The notes under the pieces: generated by a model
What the model was told of the DNA's origin: nothing
Database searches by the model: none
The model's input: the letters and a program-made list of their open reading frames with translations, nothing else
Part shown: positions 17,533-25,587 of the stretch, one piece after another
Layout of the letters: every line of letters begins with the position of its first letter
Position numbering within the stretch: position 1 is the first letter of the stretch
Source: Methanoculleus sp. UBA430
Lineage (GTDB): Archaea; Halobacteriota; Methanomicrobia; Methanomicrobiales; Methanoculleaceae
Direction: 5' to 3'
Length of the DNA stretch: 64,000 nucleotides
NCBI RefSeq assembly: GCF_002506585.1
Contig: NZ_DAXW01000009.1
Span: 72,100 to 136,099, forward strand
Translations under genes and position numbers: made by a program

Positions 17533-18613
17533 GGAAGAGATGGATGCGCTCGCAAAAGAGCGGCTGGTCGAGATCGCCCGTGGATGGTATGACCAGATGC
17601 GGGACGGTATCGTGCCGTTCATCCGGCTGCCGACGCGGACGAAACGAAATCTTGCGTACGACGACGAAGGCGAGGTCTGGAAGTACGGCGAGAGGGAGAG
17701 CACCCGGGCGGCTACGACCGAAAAAGGCGCGGTCCACATCTTAAAGATGGCCTACCTCGTCTGGTTCTTAAAAAAGCAGCTCGTGGAGAACCGGTCGTCG
17801 ACGTTGAGAGAACTCTATTACATCTCCGAAGGCTGGAAGAAGGCGAAGTTCGCCGCCCAGGACGAGAGCAACCTCTTAATCGAGGACCTCGAGATCATCA
17901 CCGAGGTGCAGCGGGAGGCGTTCCACCTCCGGCCCGAGGAGGACGGTGCCTCGCTCTTCGGCCCCCTGCGGATACGGGAGACCACCCGTCGCGGCGTCAA
18001 AGAGATGCACTGCCAGGATGACGTTGGGGAGGCGGGCTACCCCATCCCGAACAACGTCGACAACCTCGACTTCGTCGACCACGACGCGAAGTTCGTCATC
18101 GCCATCGAGACCGGCGGTATGTACGCCCGTCTGATGGAGAACGGGTTCGATGAAGAGTACGGAGCGATCCTGGTCCACCTCAAGGGGCAGCCGGCGCGCT
18201 CGACGCGCCGGGTCTTACGGAGGCTCAACGACTCGCTCAACCTGCCGGTGGTGGTCTTCACCGACGGCGACCCCTGGTCCTACCGGATCTACGCGAGCGT
18301 CGCCTACGGCTCGATCAAGAGCGCTCATATGTCGGATCTCCTGGCGACTCCCCAGGCGCAGTTCATCGGGGTGCAGCCCTCCGACATATCGGACTACAAC
18401 CTCCCCGCCGACCACCTCACCGAGCAGGACATCAACGCTTTGAAGGCGGAACTGACGGATCCCCGGTTCGCCACCGACTACTGGCGCACCCAGATCAACC
18501 TTCAGCTCGGTATGAAGATGAAGTCGGAACAGCAGGCGTTCGCGAGCCGGGGGCTCGACTTCGTGACCAAGGAGTACCTCCCGAAAAGGCTCTCGGAGAT
18601 GGGGGTTATCTGA
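17525..18613 (+). CDS. top6A: DNA topoisomerase VI subunit A
   Basis: The 362-residue Spo11-like cleavage subunit. STLRELYYISEGW near residue 98 carries the catalytic tyrosine. The Toprim domain has its Glu in FVIAIETGG (about residue 194) and the DxD in FTDGDPW (about 246-248), which bind magnesium. It forms an A2B2 tetramer with the product of the overlapping upstream gene. The family is also the ancestor of meiotic Spo11. Confidence 0.96.
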   Translation: MSREEMDALAKERLVEIARGWYDQMRDGIVPFIRLPTRTKRNLAYDDEGEVWKYGERESTRAATTEKGAVHILKMAYLVWFLKKQLVENRSSTLRELYYISEGWKKAKFAAQDESNLLIEDLEIITEVQREAFHLRPEEDGASLFGPLRIRETTRRGVKEMHCQDDVGEAGYPIPNNVDNLDFVDHDAKFVIAIETGGMYARLMENGFDEEYGAILVHLKGQPARSTRRVLRRLNDSLNLPVVVFTDGDPWSYRIYASVAYGSIKSAHMSDLLATPQAQFIGVQPSDISDYNLPADHLTEQDINALKAELTDPRFATDYWRTQINLQLGMKMKSEQQAFASRGLDFVTKEYLPKRLSEMGVI

Positions 18614-18677
18614 TCATTATGGGGGCTTCTACCCGGCCCCCTAACCCGACGAGGAGCCAGTTCCCGGCCAGCGGCCG

Positions 18678-19037
18678 TCACAACACGCAGTCGTGGCAGT
18701 CCTGCGCTCCGCATGCCCGGTTCTCGATCTTCCACCGGAGTGCCCACCGCTTGATATCCTTGATCACCTCGACGAGTCCGAGCCCGCTTGCCGTGAGGGT
18801 GTAATCGCTTCTGACGGGGACAGTTCCAGCCTCCACTCTCTTCTCGACGAGGCCTTCCTCCTCCAGTTCCTTCAGTCGGGCCGAGAGAACCTTCGCCGTG
18901 ATCCCCGGCAGCCGGTCCTTCACCTCGGTGAACCGCCGGGTGTAGCCCTCCCCCTTGTAGAGCTCGAGGATGATCAGGAGCGTCCACTTCTTCCCGAGGT
19001 ATTTGACGGTCTGATTGACCGTACACTCGTTCTGCAT
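18678..19037 (-). CDS. HxlR-family winged-helix transcriptional regulator
   Basis: A 119-residue HxlR/DUF24 regulator. The sequence begins MQNECTVNQTVKYLGKKWTL, with a Cys at residue 5 in the position used by redox-sensing HxlR proteins such as HypR and YodB. RFTEVKDRLPGITAKVLSARLKELEEEGLVEK is the winged helix. The tail CGAQDCHDCVL adds three closely spaced Cys residues, which could bind a metal or sense oxidants. It is divergent from hcp, with two palindromes between them, and is the likely regulator of hcp and itself. Confidence 0.88.
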   Translation of the reverse strand: MQNECTVNQTVKYLGKKWTLLIILELYKGEGYTRRFTEVKDRLPGITAKVLSARLKELEEEGLVEKRVEAGTVPVRSDYTLTASGLGLVEVIKDIKRWALRWKIENRACGAQDCHDCVL

Positions 19038-19062
19038 GGTATAGTTAGAGAAACCTTCTCCT

Positions 19063-19107
19063 ACTTATACTCAAGTATCAAATCGATACCTTGTATCATA
19101 AAGATAC
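19063..19107. promoter_or_regulatory. tandem palindromic operators between the HxlR gene and hcp
   Basis: Two perfect inverted repeats of the same sequence lie side by side: GTATC-AAATC-GATAC at 19075-19089 and GTATC-ATAAA-GATAC at 19093-19107. Their centres are 18 bases apart. A TATA-like CTTATACTC at 19064-19072 precedes them for hcp and reads GAGTATAAG for the regulator on the other strand. The second palindrome ends 15 bases before the hcp ATG, so a bound dimer would block transcription start. Confidence 0.75.
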
Positions 19108-19122
19108 CATGGAGTGAGTGCA

Positions 19123-20739
19123 ATGTTCTGCAACCAGTGTGAAGAGACGGCAAAGGGCCTCGGGTGTACCGTCCGGGGCGTCTGCGGCAAGGACGAAGAG
19201 ACTGCCGGGCTCCAGGACGTCCTGATCTACACCCTCAAGGGGCTCTCGGCGAGGAACCTCGCGGCGATGAAGAACGGCGGCGAAAACCCGGATGCCGGAA
19301 GGTTCGTCGGGGGATGCCTCTTTGCGACCCTGACCAACGTGAACTTCGACCCCGCCCGCCTCCGGGATATGATCCGTGAAGCGGCACGCATCCGCGACGC
19401 TCTCCCGCCCGCCGGGAGCGCGGAGCCCGACGCCTGCACCTGGGCCCCGGCAAGCCCCGCGGCGATCGCGGCGAAGGCGCAGGAGATCGTCGCCGCACGG
19501 GATGCCGTGGACCCTGACCTCCAGTCGCTCCGCGACCTCCTCGTCTACGGGCTCAAAGGGGTCGGCGCCTACTCGCACCACGCCGCCGTCCTCGGTTACG
19601 AGGATACGGAGGTCATGACCTTCATGCAGGAGGGGCTCGCCGCCACGCTGCAGGACCACTCTGTCGAAGAGATGGTCGGCTACGTCTTGAAGTGCGGCGA
19701 AGTCGGCGTGAAGGTCCTCGCTCTCCTCGATACGGCGAACACCACGGTCTACGGGACGCCGGCGATCACGACCGTCAGCACCGCGGCGGGCACGCGGCCG
19801 GGCATCCTCGTCACCGGTCACGACCTCAAGGACCTCGCCGATCTCCTCGAGCAGACCCGCGGAGCGGGCGTCGACGTCTACACCCACGGCGAGATGCTCC
19901 CGGCGCACGCCTACCCGGGCCTTAAAAAGTACGAGCATCTCGTCGGGAACTACGGCGGCTCCTGGCCCTTCCAGAGGGAGGAGTTCGAGCGGTTCAACGG
20001 CCCGGTCCTGGTCACGACGAACTGCCTCGTCCCCCCGAAGGACTCCTACCGCGACCGGGTCTACACCACCGGGCTCGTCGGGTATGCGGGGTTAAAGCAC
20101 ATCGGCGCGTCGCCGGACGGAAAGAAGGACTTTTCGGCCCTGATCGAGCACGCAAAGCGCTGCGAGCCCCCCCAGGACCTCTCCCGGGGTGATCTCATTA
20201 CCGGATGCGCCCACGCCCCGGTTCTCGCCATCGGGGATACGGTCATCAGTGCGGTGAAGTCCGGCGCCGTCCGGCGGTTCCTCGTGATGGCGGGCTGCGA
20301 CGGGCGGTACAGCGGGCGGGACTACTACACCCAATTCGCGAAGGCTCTCCCCGCAGACACGATCATCCTCACCGCCGGGTGCGCGAAGTACCGCTACAAC
20401 AGCCTCGGTCTGGGGGATATCGGCGGCATCCCGCGCGTCCTCGACGCCGGCCAGTGCAACGACTGCTATTCGCTCGTGGTCATTGCGCAGGCCCTCGCCA
20501 AGGCGTCCGGTGTCGGGATCAACGAACTCCCGATCTCCTACAACATCGCCTGGTACGAGCAGAAGGCGGTGCTCGTCCTCCTCGGTCTCCTCTCGCTCGG
20601 TGTCAAGGACATTACCCTCGGCCCCCGCCTCCCGGGCTTCGTCTCGCCCGGTGTCCTGAAGGTTCTCGTCGAGAACTTCGGGATCCAGGGGATCACGACG
20701 GTCGAGGAGGACCTCGAGCGGATGGCGCCGGGGAACTGA
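19123..20739 (+). CDS. hcp: hydroxylamine reductase (hybrid cluster protein)
   Basis: A hybrid-cluster protein of 538 residues. It opens MFCNQCEETAKGLGCTVRGVCGK, the four-Cys motif (C-X2-C-X8-C-X5-C) of the [4Fe-4S] cluster. GHDLKDL, TNCLVPPKDSY, AGCDGRYSGRDYY and DAGQCNDCYS supply ligands of the hybrid cluster. The family reduces hydroxylamine or acts as an NO reductase under nitrosative stress. The ATG at 19123 has GGAG at 19111 upstream; the GTG at 19114 is less likely. It is under the divergent HxlR operators. Confidence 0.93.
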   Translation: MFCNQCEETAKGLGCTVRGVCGKDEETAGLQDVLIYTLKGLSARNLAAMKNGGENPDAGRFVGGCLFATLTNVNFDPARLRDMIREAARIRDALPPAGSAEPDACTWAPASPAAIAAKAQEIVAARDAVDPDLQSLRDLLVYGLKGVGAYSHHAAVLGYEDTEVMTFMQEGLAATLQDHSVEEMVGYVLKCGEVGVKVLALLDTANTTVYGTPAITTVSTAAGTRPGILVTGHDLKDLADLLEQTRGAGVDVYTHGEMLPAHAYPGLKKYEHLVGNYGGSWPFQREEFERFNGPVLVTTNCLVPPKDSYRDRVYTTGLVGYAGLKHIGASPDGKKDFSALIEHAKRCEPPQDLSRGDLITGCAHAPVLAIGDTVISAVKSGAVRRFLVMAGCDGRYSGRDYYTQFAKALPADTIILTAGCAKYRYNSLGLGDIGGIPRVLDAGQCNDCYSLVVIAQALAKASGVGINELPISYNIAWYEQKAVLVLLGLLSLGVKDITLGPRLPGFVSPGVLKVLVENFGIQGITTVEEDLERMAPGN

Positions 20740-20746
20740 ATACCCC

Positions 20747-21415
20747 TCACCCGAACTCCGCGAGCGCCACCACCGGCACTCCCTCGAGATAGTCAAAGAC
20801 CATCGGGTAGACCCGCAGGACCCAGGGCCCTTCGAGCAGCCGGCCGTAGGAGAGGTCCACGTCCTCGAGCAGGAAGATGTGCGGGGATCCGCAGAGGAAC
20901 CCGCGGTGGACCTCCGCGCCCTCCTCCGGCTCTGCAGGGACGGCGATGGAGATGGTATCGATCCCAAACAGCCTGAGGGCCGGGTTCTCCATGCGGAGGA
21001 AGTCCGGCACTTCGGGGTGTACCCAGGGGTGCCTCTCTGCATAGGCGGCCGGGTCGCTCTCCCTGAGCCGGCCGCTGCCGGTCCGGATGAAGAGCGCGCG
21101 TGAGGTCCGGATCGCATCGATATGAGGAAGGAGGTCGTAGATCCGGATCGGTTCCGCCCCGGTGATCGGGACCGTGATGCACTGTGCGGGCTCAAAGACC
21201 GCTTCCGGGGCAAGGAGGCCCCTGACCGAGCCTCCGCCCGGGCAGAAGTGCCGGGGAAGATCGATGTGCGTCCCGGCATGGCTGGAAAACGTTATCAGGC
21301 TTTTCTCTTCCGCATCACCCTTCTCAAAGGATTTCGTCGTGGTGATCGTGAGCGGCTCCGTGCCGGGGTAGAGCGGGGCTGCCCGGTTCAGGGGGTACGA
21401 GATCGGGATGAGCAT
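20747..21415 (-). CDS. cyclase-family metal-dependent hydrolase
   Basis: A 222-residue member of the cyclase family that includes kynurenine formamidase. SSHAGTHIDLPRHF at about residues 44-57 is the HxGTHxDxPxH zinc-binding motif. PVPIT-like and IRTG strands follow in the usual order. The substrate is unknown; in a methanogen a tryptophan-catabolic role is unlikely. It overlaps the end of the HAD gene by 28 bases and is probably the second gene of that unit. Confidence 0.82.
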   Translation of the reverse strand: MLIPISYPLNRAAPLYPGTEPLTITTTKSFEKGDAEEKSLITFSSHAGTHIDLPRHFCPGGGSVRGLLAPEAVFEPAQCITVPITGAEPIRIYDLLPHIDAIRTSRALFIRTGSGRLRESDPAAYAERHPWVHPEVPDFLRMENPALRLFGIDTISIAVPAEPEEGAEVHRGFLCGSPHIFLLEDVDLSYGRLLEGPWVLRVYPMVFDYLEGVPVVALAEFG

Positions 21416-22062
21416 ACACTCCCCCGTAGATACTCCCGGAGGTCATGAAGGTTCGCCACGATCCTCTCCACCCCCGGCCGCCCGGCAAAGCGATCCGGGT
21501 CGCCAGGCGGGATCCTCGCGACGAACCGCACACCGGTCTCGTATGCCGCCTGCCAGTCGTTCGGAGCGTCGCCGACAAAGAGGCCCTCATCGGGCGAGGC
21601 GCCGGTCTCTTCAAGGATCTCCCTGATGCACTCGGCCTTCGTCTTCGGCGAGCCGTAGATCCGGACGAAGTACTTCGTGAGGTCGCGGCGGCGGGCGATC
21701 TCCAGCATCTCGCCCTCCGGGGTCGCGGAAACGATATAGAGCGGGAGCAGCCGGGAGCAGTCTTCGAGAAGTTCTCTCGCCCCTTCGACGTAGGGGACGG
21801 TGAGCATGGATTCAAAGATCAGCCCGACGTACTCGCCCGCGAGCCGCTCCTCCTGTTCGGGGGTGAGCGGCTCATGGAGGATGTTTGCGTAGATATGGCG
21901 GAATTTGTCATACCTGGACATCCCGCCGTTCTCGAGGTGGAAGGCAATGATCTCGTCGAGGTGCTCGGGAGTGAAGGAGAAGATCTTTTTGAACGCGGCG
22001 GATTTTAACGGGAGGGATTCGACGACGACGCCGTCGAAGTCGAGGATGAGGGTGGTGAGCAT
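21388..22062 (-). CDS. HAD-superfamily hydrolase
   Basis: A 224-residue HAD phosphatase of the phosphoglycolate phosphatase type. LILDFDGVVVES at residues 5-16 holds the nucleophile Asp, IVSATPE is motif II, KTKAECI carries the motif III Lys, and FVGDAPNDWQAA is motif IV. A helical cap sits between motifs I and II. It starts at 22062 and overlaps the cyclase gene at its end. The physiological phosphate ester is unknown. Confidence 0.85.
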   Translation of the reverse strand: MLTTLILDFDGVVVESLPLKSAAFKKIFSFTPEHLDEIIAFHLENGGMSRYDKFRHIYANILHEPLTPEQEERLAGEYVGLIFESMLTVPYVEGARELLEDCSRLLPLYIVSATPEGEMLEIARRRDLTKYFVRIYGSPKTKAECIREILEETGASPDEGLFVGDAPNDWQAAYETGVRFVARIPPGDPDRFAGRPGVERIVANLHDLREYLRGSVCSSRSRTP

Positions 22063-22064
22063 AA

Positions 22065-22160
22065 TGAGTACTCACATTGACTGCCGGCTACTAGTACCTA
22101 ACGGCAGACCTAACGGCAGTCAGGGAGATCGAGATGCTGTAGGAATCCTGTTAACTGCCG
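22065..22160. repeat. short repeats between the GT4 gene and the HAD gene
   Basis: ACCTAACGGCAG occurs twice in perfect tandem at 22096-22107 and 22108-22119. CTGCCG copies on both sides (near 22081 and 22155) are inverted to CGGCAG, so several hairpins are possible, including an 8-base GACTGCCG/CGGCAGTC pair. TGAGTACTCA at 22065-22074, just before the HAD start, is a perfect 10-base palindrome. The region could combine the end of the GT4 transcript and the HAD promoter. Confidence 0.5.
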
Positions 22161-22161
22161 G

Positions 22162-23298
22162 TCACTCCATTGTGGAGGATGTAGTGCTCAGGCTCCGATA
22201 CGTCTGCAGAAGGTCCGCCTCCATTCTGGACCAGTTGTACGTCTCGAGAACCGCCTGTCTTCCGTTTGCACCCATCCTCCGCGCCTCTTCCGGGTGATCG
22301 AAGATGTAGGTGATTGCGTCAGCGATATCGCTTACGCTCGACGGATCGACGAGGATGCCGCAGTCAGCTCTGTTGACGACCATACGAATCTCCGGCAGGT
22401 CGCTTGCAATGACCGGAAGCCCCAGGAGCATGTAGTCGAAGAGCTTGTTCGGCAGGCCGATCGAGATGTTATAGTACGTCGGCTGAAAGACCAGGAGTCC
22501 TGCAGTGCCTTCACTCAGCTTCTCGTACATCGCCCGATAGGGAAGGAAACCGGTGGAGGTGATGAACCCGCTCTCGCCGGATCCACCGATACCTGCGTCG
22601 AGGTTCTCTCGAACGTTCCCAACGAGCGTGAGGGATACATCGGGATAGCGTTCCCTGACCCTGCATACAGCCTCGATGCATTTGCCGACCCCGTGGAACG
22701 ACTGCATGCTGCCTGCCATGAGCATGAGGTTTCGACCGTTCCGGTCAGGGTTATAAGGAATATCAAGGTCGGCGATCGAGTAATTTGAGAGGATAGTCGG
22801 CTCAAACCCCCTCTCCCTGAACCGGGCGGCAACGCTCTCGCTGACGGCAAACGTGCTCTCGGCCAGGTGGGTCAGCGCAATCTCCACGCTTGAGACGAGT
22901 GTGGATAGCGCCCTCTGCGCCGGCGTGCCGTTCCGGATGCCGAGATCGAACGGGATCTCCGAGGGCCAGTGCTCGTGAATGTCATAGACGAGCTGTTTCC
23001 CTTTGAGGTACTTCGCAAGGACCCCTATGAGGAGGGCGTCGGGCTCATGACAGTGGTAGACGTCGCACTCCAGGTCCAGGCACGCCCGAAACGCCCGCCA
23101 GAGCGTCACCGGGTGAAGGAGGTTCGATGCTGGTTTCCGGACGGCGACGACCCGCACGCCCCCGTCCTCTCCGAAGCTTCCGGCGTCCGACGGGGCAATG
23201 ATCGTGACGTCGTGCTCCTTTGCCAGGCTCTTCGCCTCTTTCTCGAATATTCGGCCGTCATGGGGCCGGTGAGTTGTGGTGAGCATGCAGATGCGCAT
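22162..23298 (-). CDS. glycosyltransferase family 4
   Basis: A 378-residue GT-B enzyme. It starts MRICMLTTTHRPHDGRIFEKEAKSL, the usual GT4 opening, and has a C-terminal UDP-sugar domain with GLPNKLFDYMLLGLPVIASDLPE, which includes the conserved Glu-containing loop. Such enzymes add sugars to lipid-linked glycans on the cytoplasmic side of the membrane. It has its own upstream region with a TATA-like box near 23400 and sits at the end of the surface-glycan locus. Confidence 0.88.
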   Translation of the reverse strand: MRICMLTTTHRPHDGRIFEKEAKSLAKEHDVTIIAPSDAGSFGEDGGVRVVAVRKPASNLLHPVTLWRAFRACLDLECDVYHCHEPDALLIGVLAKYLKGKQLVYDIHEHWPSEIPFDLGIRNGTPAQRALSTLVSSVEIALTHLAESTFAVSESVAARFRERGFEPTILSNYSIADLDIPYNPDRNGRNLMLMAGSMQSFHGVGKCIEAVCRVRERYPDVSLTLVGNVRENLDAGIGGSGESGFITSTGFLPYRAMYEKLSEGTAGLLVFQPTYYNISIGLPNKLFDYMLLGLPVIASDLPEIRMVVNRADCGILVDPSSVSDIADAITYIFDHPEEARRMGANGRQAVLETYNWSRMEADLLQTYRSLSTTSSTME

Positions 23299-23395
23299 AG
23301 CGGGGTCTCAGGCCTCCCTGCCCGGAGCCTTCCCCCCGGGTTATCTTCGGGCACGAACAGGAGGACCGAATGGACCCAACTATACCGAAGAGACA

Positions 23396-23405
23396 CTTAT
23401 ACTTT
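23396..23405 (-). promoter_or_regulatory. TATA-like box upstream of the GT4 gene at 22162
   Basis: On the minus strand the sequence reads AATAAAGTATAAGTG, an archaeal TATA-like element about 100 bases before the start codon at 23298. A second TATAG occurs a little closer to the gene. Confidence 0.35.
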
Positions 23406-23492
23406 ATTGCAGAAAGAGCCCTTCCGGGCAGAGGACGAACGGGCAGTGAAACGATGGTTCCAGAGCCGGCCTGCAGGAGAGTGATGAGCAGG

Positions 23493-24494
23493 TCACGACT
23501 GCAGCGTCGCAATTATCCGGCGAAGTTTCTGTTCCCTCTGCTCGCGAGAGAAGAGTTCGCAAATCCTCTTCCGCGCAGCCGGTCCCGCATCGGCGATGAG
23601 GGCTCGCGATATGGCATCGACCGTCGCCTGCGTATCAGCATACGGGACCGCAAAACCAGTATCGCCTGCAACCTCCGGGAGGGCGCCCCGGTCCGTCACC
23701 ACCGGGACGCACTCACAGGACATCGCCTCGGCAAGCGCGACGCCGAACGACTCCCGGTAGGAGAGCTGGCAGTAGACCTTCGCCCGGCGATACCAGCCGA
23801 TGAGCTCATCCTGCCCGACAGCCCCGACAAACTCAACGTTATCGGGAGCATCTCGTTTCAGGAGTTCAAGGGCGTCGTCAAGGGCCCGGCCGATGAGGAC
23901 GAACCGCGTTTGGGGGATCTGACGGGCCGCATCGATGAAGGTATCAAGCCCTTTCACCCTGATATTTGCCGTGCTGACGAGGCACACGGTGAGGACGATA
24001 CTCTCTTTTTGGCCTCCGGGAGAGAAGAACGACGTGTCGACACTGTTGTAGACCGTCTCAAGCCGGCGGGGTTGTGCGACCGCGAGGATCTCCCTCCTGC
24101 TGAACTCCGAGACCGCGAGGGTGCAGTCGGCGTTCTCTATAATATACCGGACTTTTCCTGCCATGGCCGGGTCCTGGAGCGCGCCATACCCGAGCTCCGG
24201 TTCATGTGCCACTTCATAACCGCCTATGACGACCAGGGACTTCTTCCGGAGCAGTCGCGCCGCCCTGACCGCGAGATACGAGTGGTTATGGGCAAACCAC
24301 GAAAAGACGATATCAGTCCTGAGAACCCCGGAGAGGATCGAGAGCACCAGGGAGAGCCTCCGCCCGAAGCTCCCGGTCGGGCCGCCCCCGGTGGCGACCT
24401 CCCGGACAGGGTAACTCGCCTCGAGGATGTGCAGGTCCCCTTCTACGAAAGAGGAGAGGCTGCTCGTGAGAAACAGGATCGCGGGCCTGTGCAT
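23493..24494 (-). CDS. glycosyltransferase family 4
   Basis: A 333-residue GT-B glycosyltransferase. I take the ATG at 24494 (MHRPAILFLTSSLSSFVEGD) because the longer frame overlaps wecB without homology. The acceptor half includes IGGYEVAHEPELGYGA, and the donor half ends with YRESFGVALAEAMSCECVPVVTDRGALPE, the classic E-x7-E loop of GT4. It begins 11 bases after wecB on the same strand, so a WecB/WecC-derived sugar may be its donor or a neighbouring residue in the glycan; that link is inference. Confidence 0.85.
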   Translation of the reverse strand: MHRPAILFLTSSLSSFVEGDLHILEASYPVREVATGGGPTGSFGRRLSLVLSILSGVLRTDIVFSWFAHNHSYLAVRAARLLRKKSLVVIGGYEVAHEPELGYGALQDPAMAGKVRYIIENADCTLAVSEFSRREILAVAQPRRLETVYNSVDTSFFSPGGQKESIVLTVCLVSTANIRVKGLDTFIDAARQIPQTRFVLIGRALDDALELLKRDAPDNVEFVGAVGQDELIGWYRRAKVYCQLSYRESFGVALAEAMSCECVPVVTDRGALPEVAGDTGFAVPYADTQATVDAISRALIADAGPAARKRICELFSREQREQKLRRIIATLQS

Positions 24495-24505
24495 GCTGCG
24501 GACCT

Positions 24506-25585
24506 TCACCCGGGCGGGGCACCCTGAAACCCGGTGAGAATCTCCCTGATTCGAATGCAGGCATCCCCATCGCCGAACAGGTTCTTCTGCCGCGATACCG
24601 GTGAAAACGCGTGAATTGCGTCTGTAATCAACTCTTGCTCCGCCCCGACGAGCACGTTCCACCCGGCCTCGACCGTCTCGACCCACTCGGTGTTCTCCCG
24701 GAGGGTGATGCAGGGCACGCCGAGCATGTAGGCCTCCTTCTGGACGCCGCCGGAGTCGGTGAGGATCTTTGCCGCATGCGCTATCAGGTGGAGCATATCG
24801 AGGTAGCCGAGCGGTTCGATGACCCGAACGTTCTTCGGCATCGCCGCAAGGAGGCCGTATTCGTTGAGGAAACGCCGTGTCCGCGGGTGGGCCGGGAAGA
24901 CGATCGGAACTCCGGCCTCTCCGAGGGCACCGATGATGGCGACCATATTTTCACGATCGTCGGTGTTCGAGGGCCGGTGGACGGTGACGGCGAGGTACCT
25001 CCCCGGTCGAACCTCGAGATCTTCAAGGATCCGGGAGCGCTCTTCTGCGACCCGACGGTTGTAGTTCATCGCGTCATACATCACATCCCCGACGAGGTGG
25101 ACGCCCTTCGTGACCCCCTCGGCCGCGAGGTTTCTAGCGGCCGTCTCCGTCGGGCAGAAGAGAAGATCCGAACAATGGTCGGTGAGCACCCGGTTGATCT
25201 CTTCGGGCATACGGCGGTCGAAACTGCGGAGCCCCGCCTCGACGTGCGCCACCGGGATGTGGAGTTTTGCCGCCGCGAGCGCCCCCGCGAGGGTCGAGTT
25301 CGTGTCGCCGTAGACGAGGATCACATCGGGCTCCTCCTTTTCAAGGACGTCCTCGATCGCCCCAAGCATCGCCCCGGTCTGGTGACCGTGGGTCCCGGAG
25401 CCGATGCCGAGGTTGTAGTCGGGCTTCGGTATGGCGAGGTCCTCGAAGAAGACCTCCGACATCCCGTGGTCGTAGTGCTGACCGGTGTGGACGAGGATCT
25501 CCTCGTGCTCTTTTCTGAGTTCATGGGAGACAGGGGCGCACTTGATGAACTGCGGCCGGGCGCCGATGAACGATGCGATCTTCAT
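24506..25585 (-). CDS. wecB: UDP-N-acetylglucosamine 2-epimerase (non-hydrolysing)
   Basis: A 359-residue epimerase that interconverts UDP-GlcNAc and UDP-ManNAc. GARPQFIKCAPVSHEL near the N-terminus, HTGQHYDHGMSEVFF, VYGDTNSTLAGALAAAKL, HVEAGLRSFDRRMPEEINR and the C-terminal LTDSGGVQKEAYMLGVPC are all family hallmarks. It lies two bases after wecC in the same operon. Together they give UDP-ManNAc uronate for surface glycans. Confidence 0.95.
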   Translation of the reverse strand: MKIASFIGARPQFIKCAPVSHELRKEHEEILVHTGQHYDHGMSEVFFEDLAIPKPDYNLGIGSGTHGHQTGAMLGAIEDVLEKEEPDVILVYGDTNSTLAGALAAAKLHIPVAHVEAGLRSFDRRMPEEINRVLTDHCSDLLFCPTETAARNLAAEGVTKGVHLVGDVMYDAMNYNRRVAEERSRILEDLEVRPGRYLAVTVHRPSNTDDRENMVAIIGALGEAGVPIVFPAHPRTRRFLNEYGLLAAMPKNVRVIEPLGYLDMLHLIAHAAKILTDSGGVQKEAYMLGVPCITLRENTEWVETVEAGWNVLVGAEQELITDAIHAFSPVSRQKNLFGDGDACIRIREILTGFQGAPPG

Positions 25586-25587
25586 GG

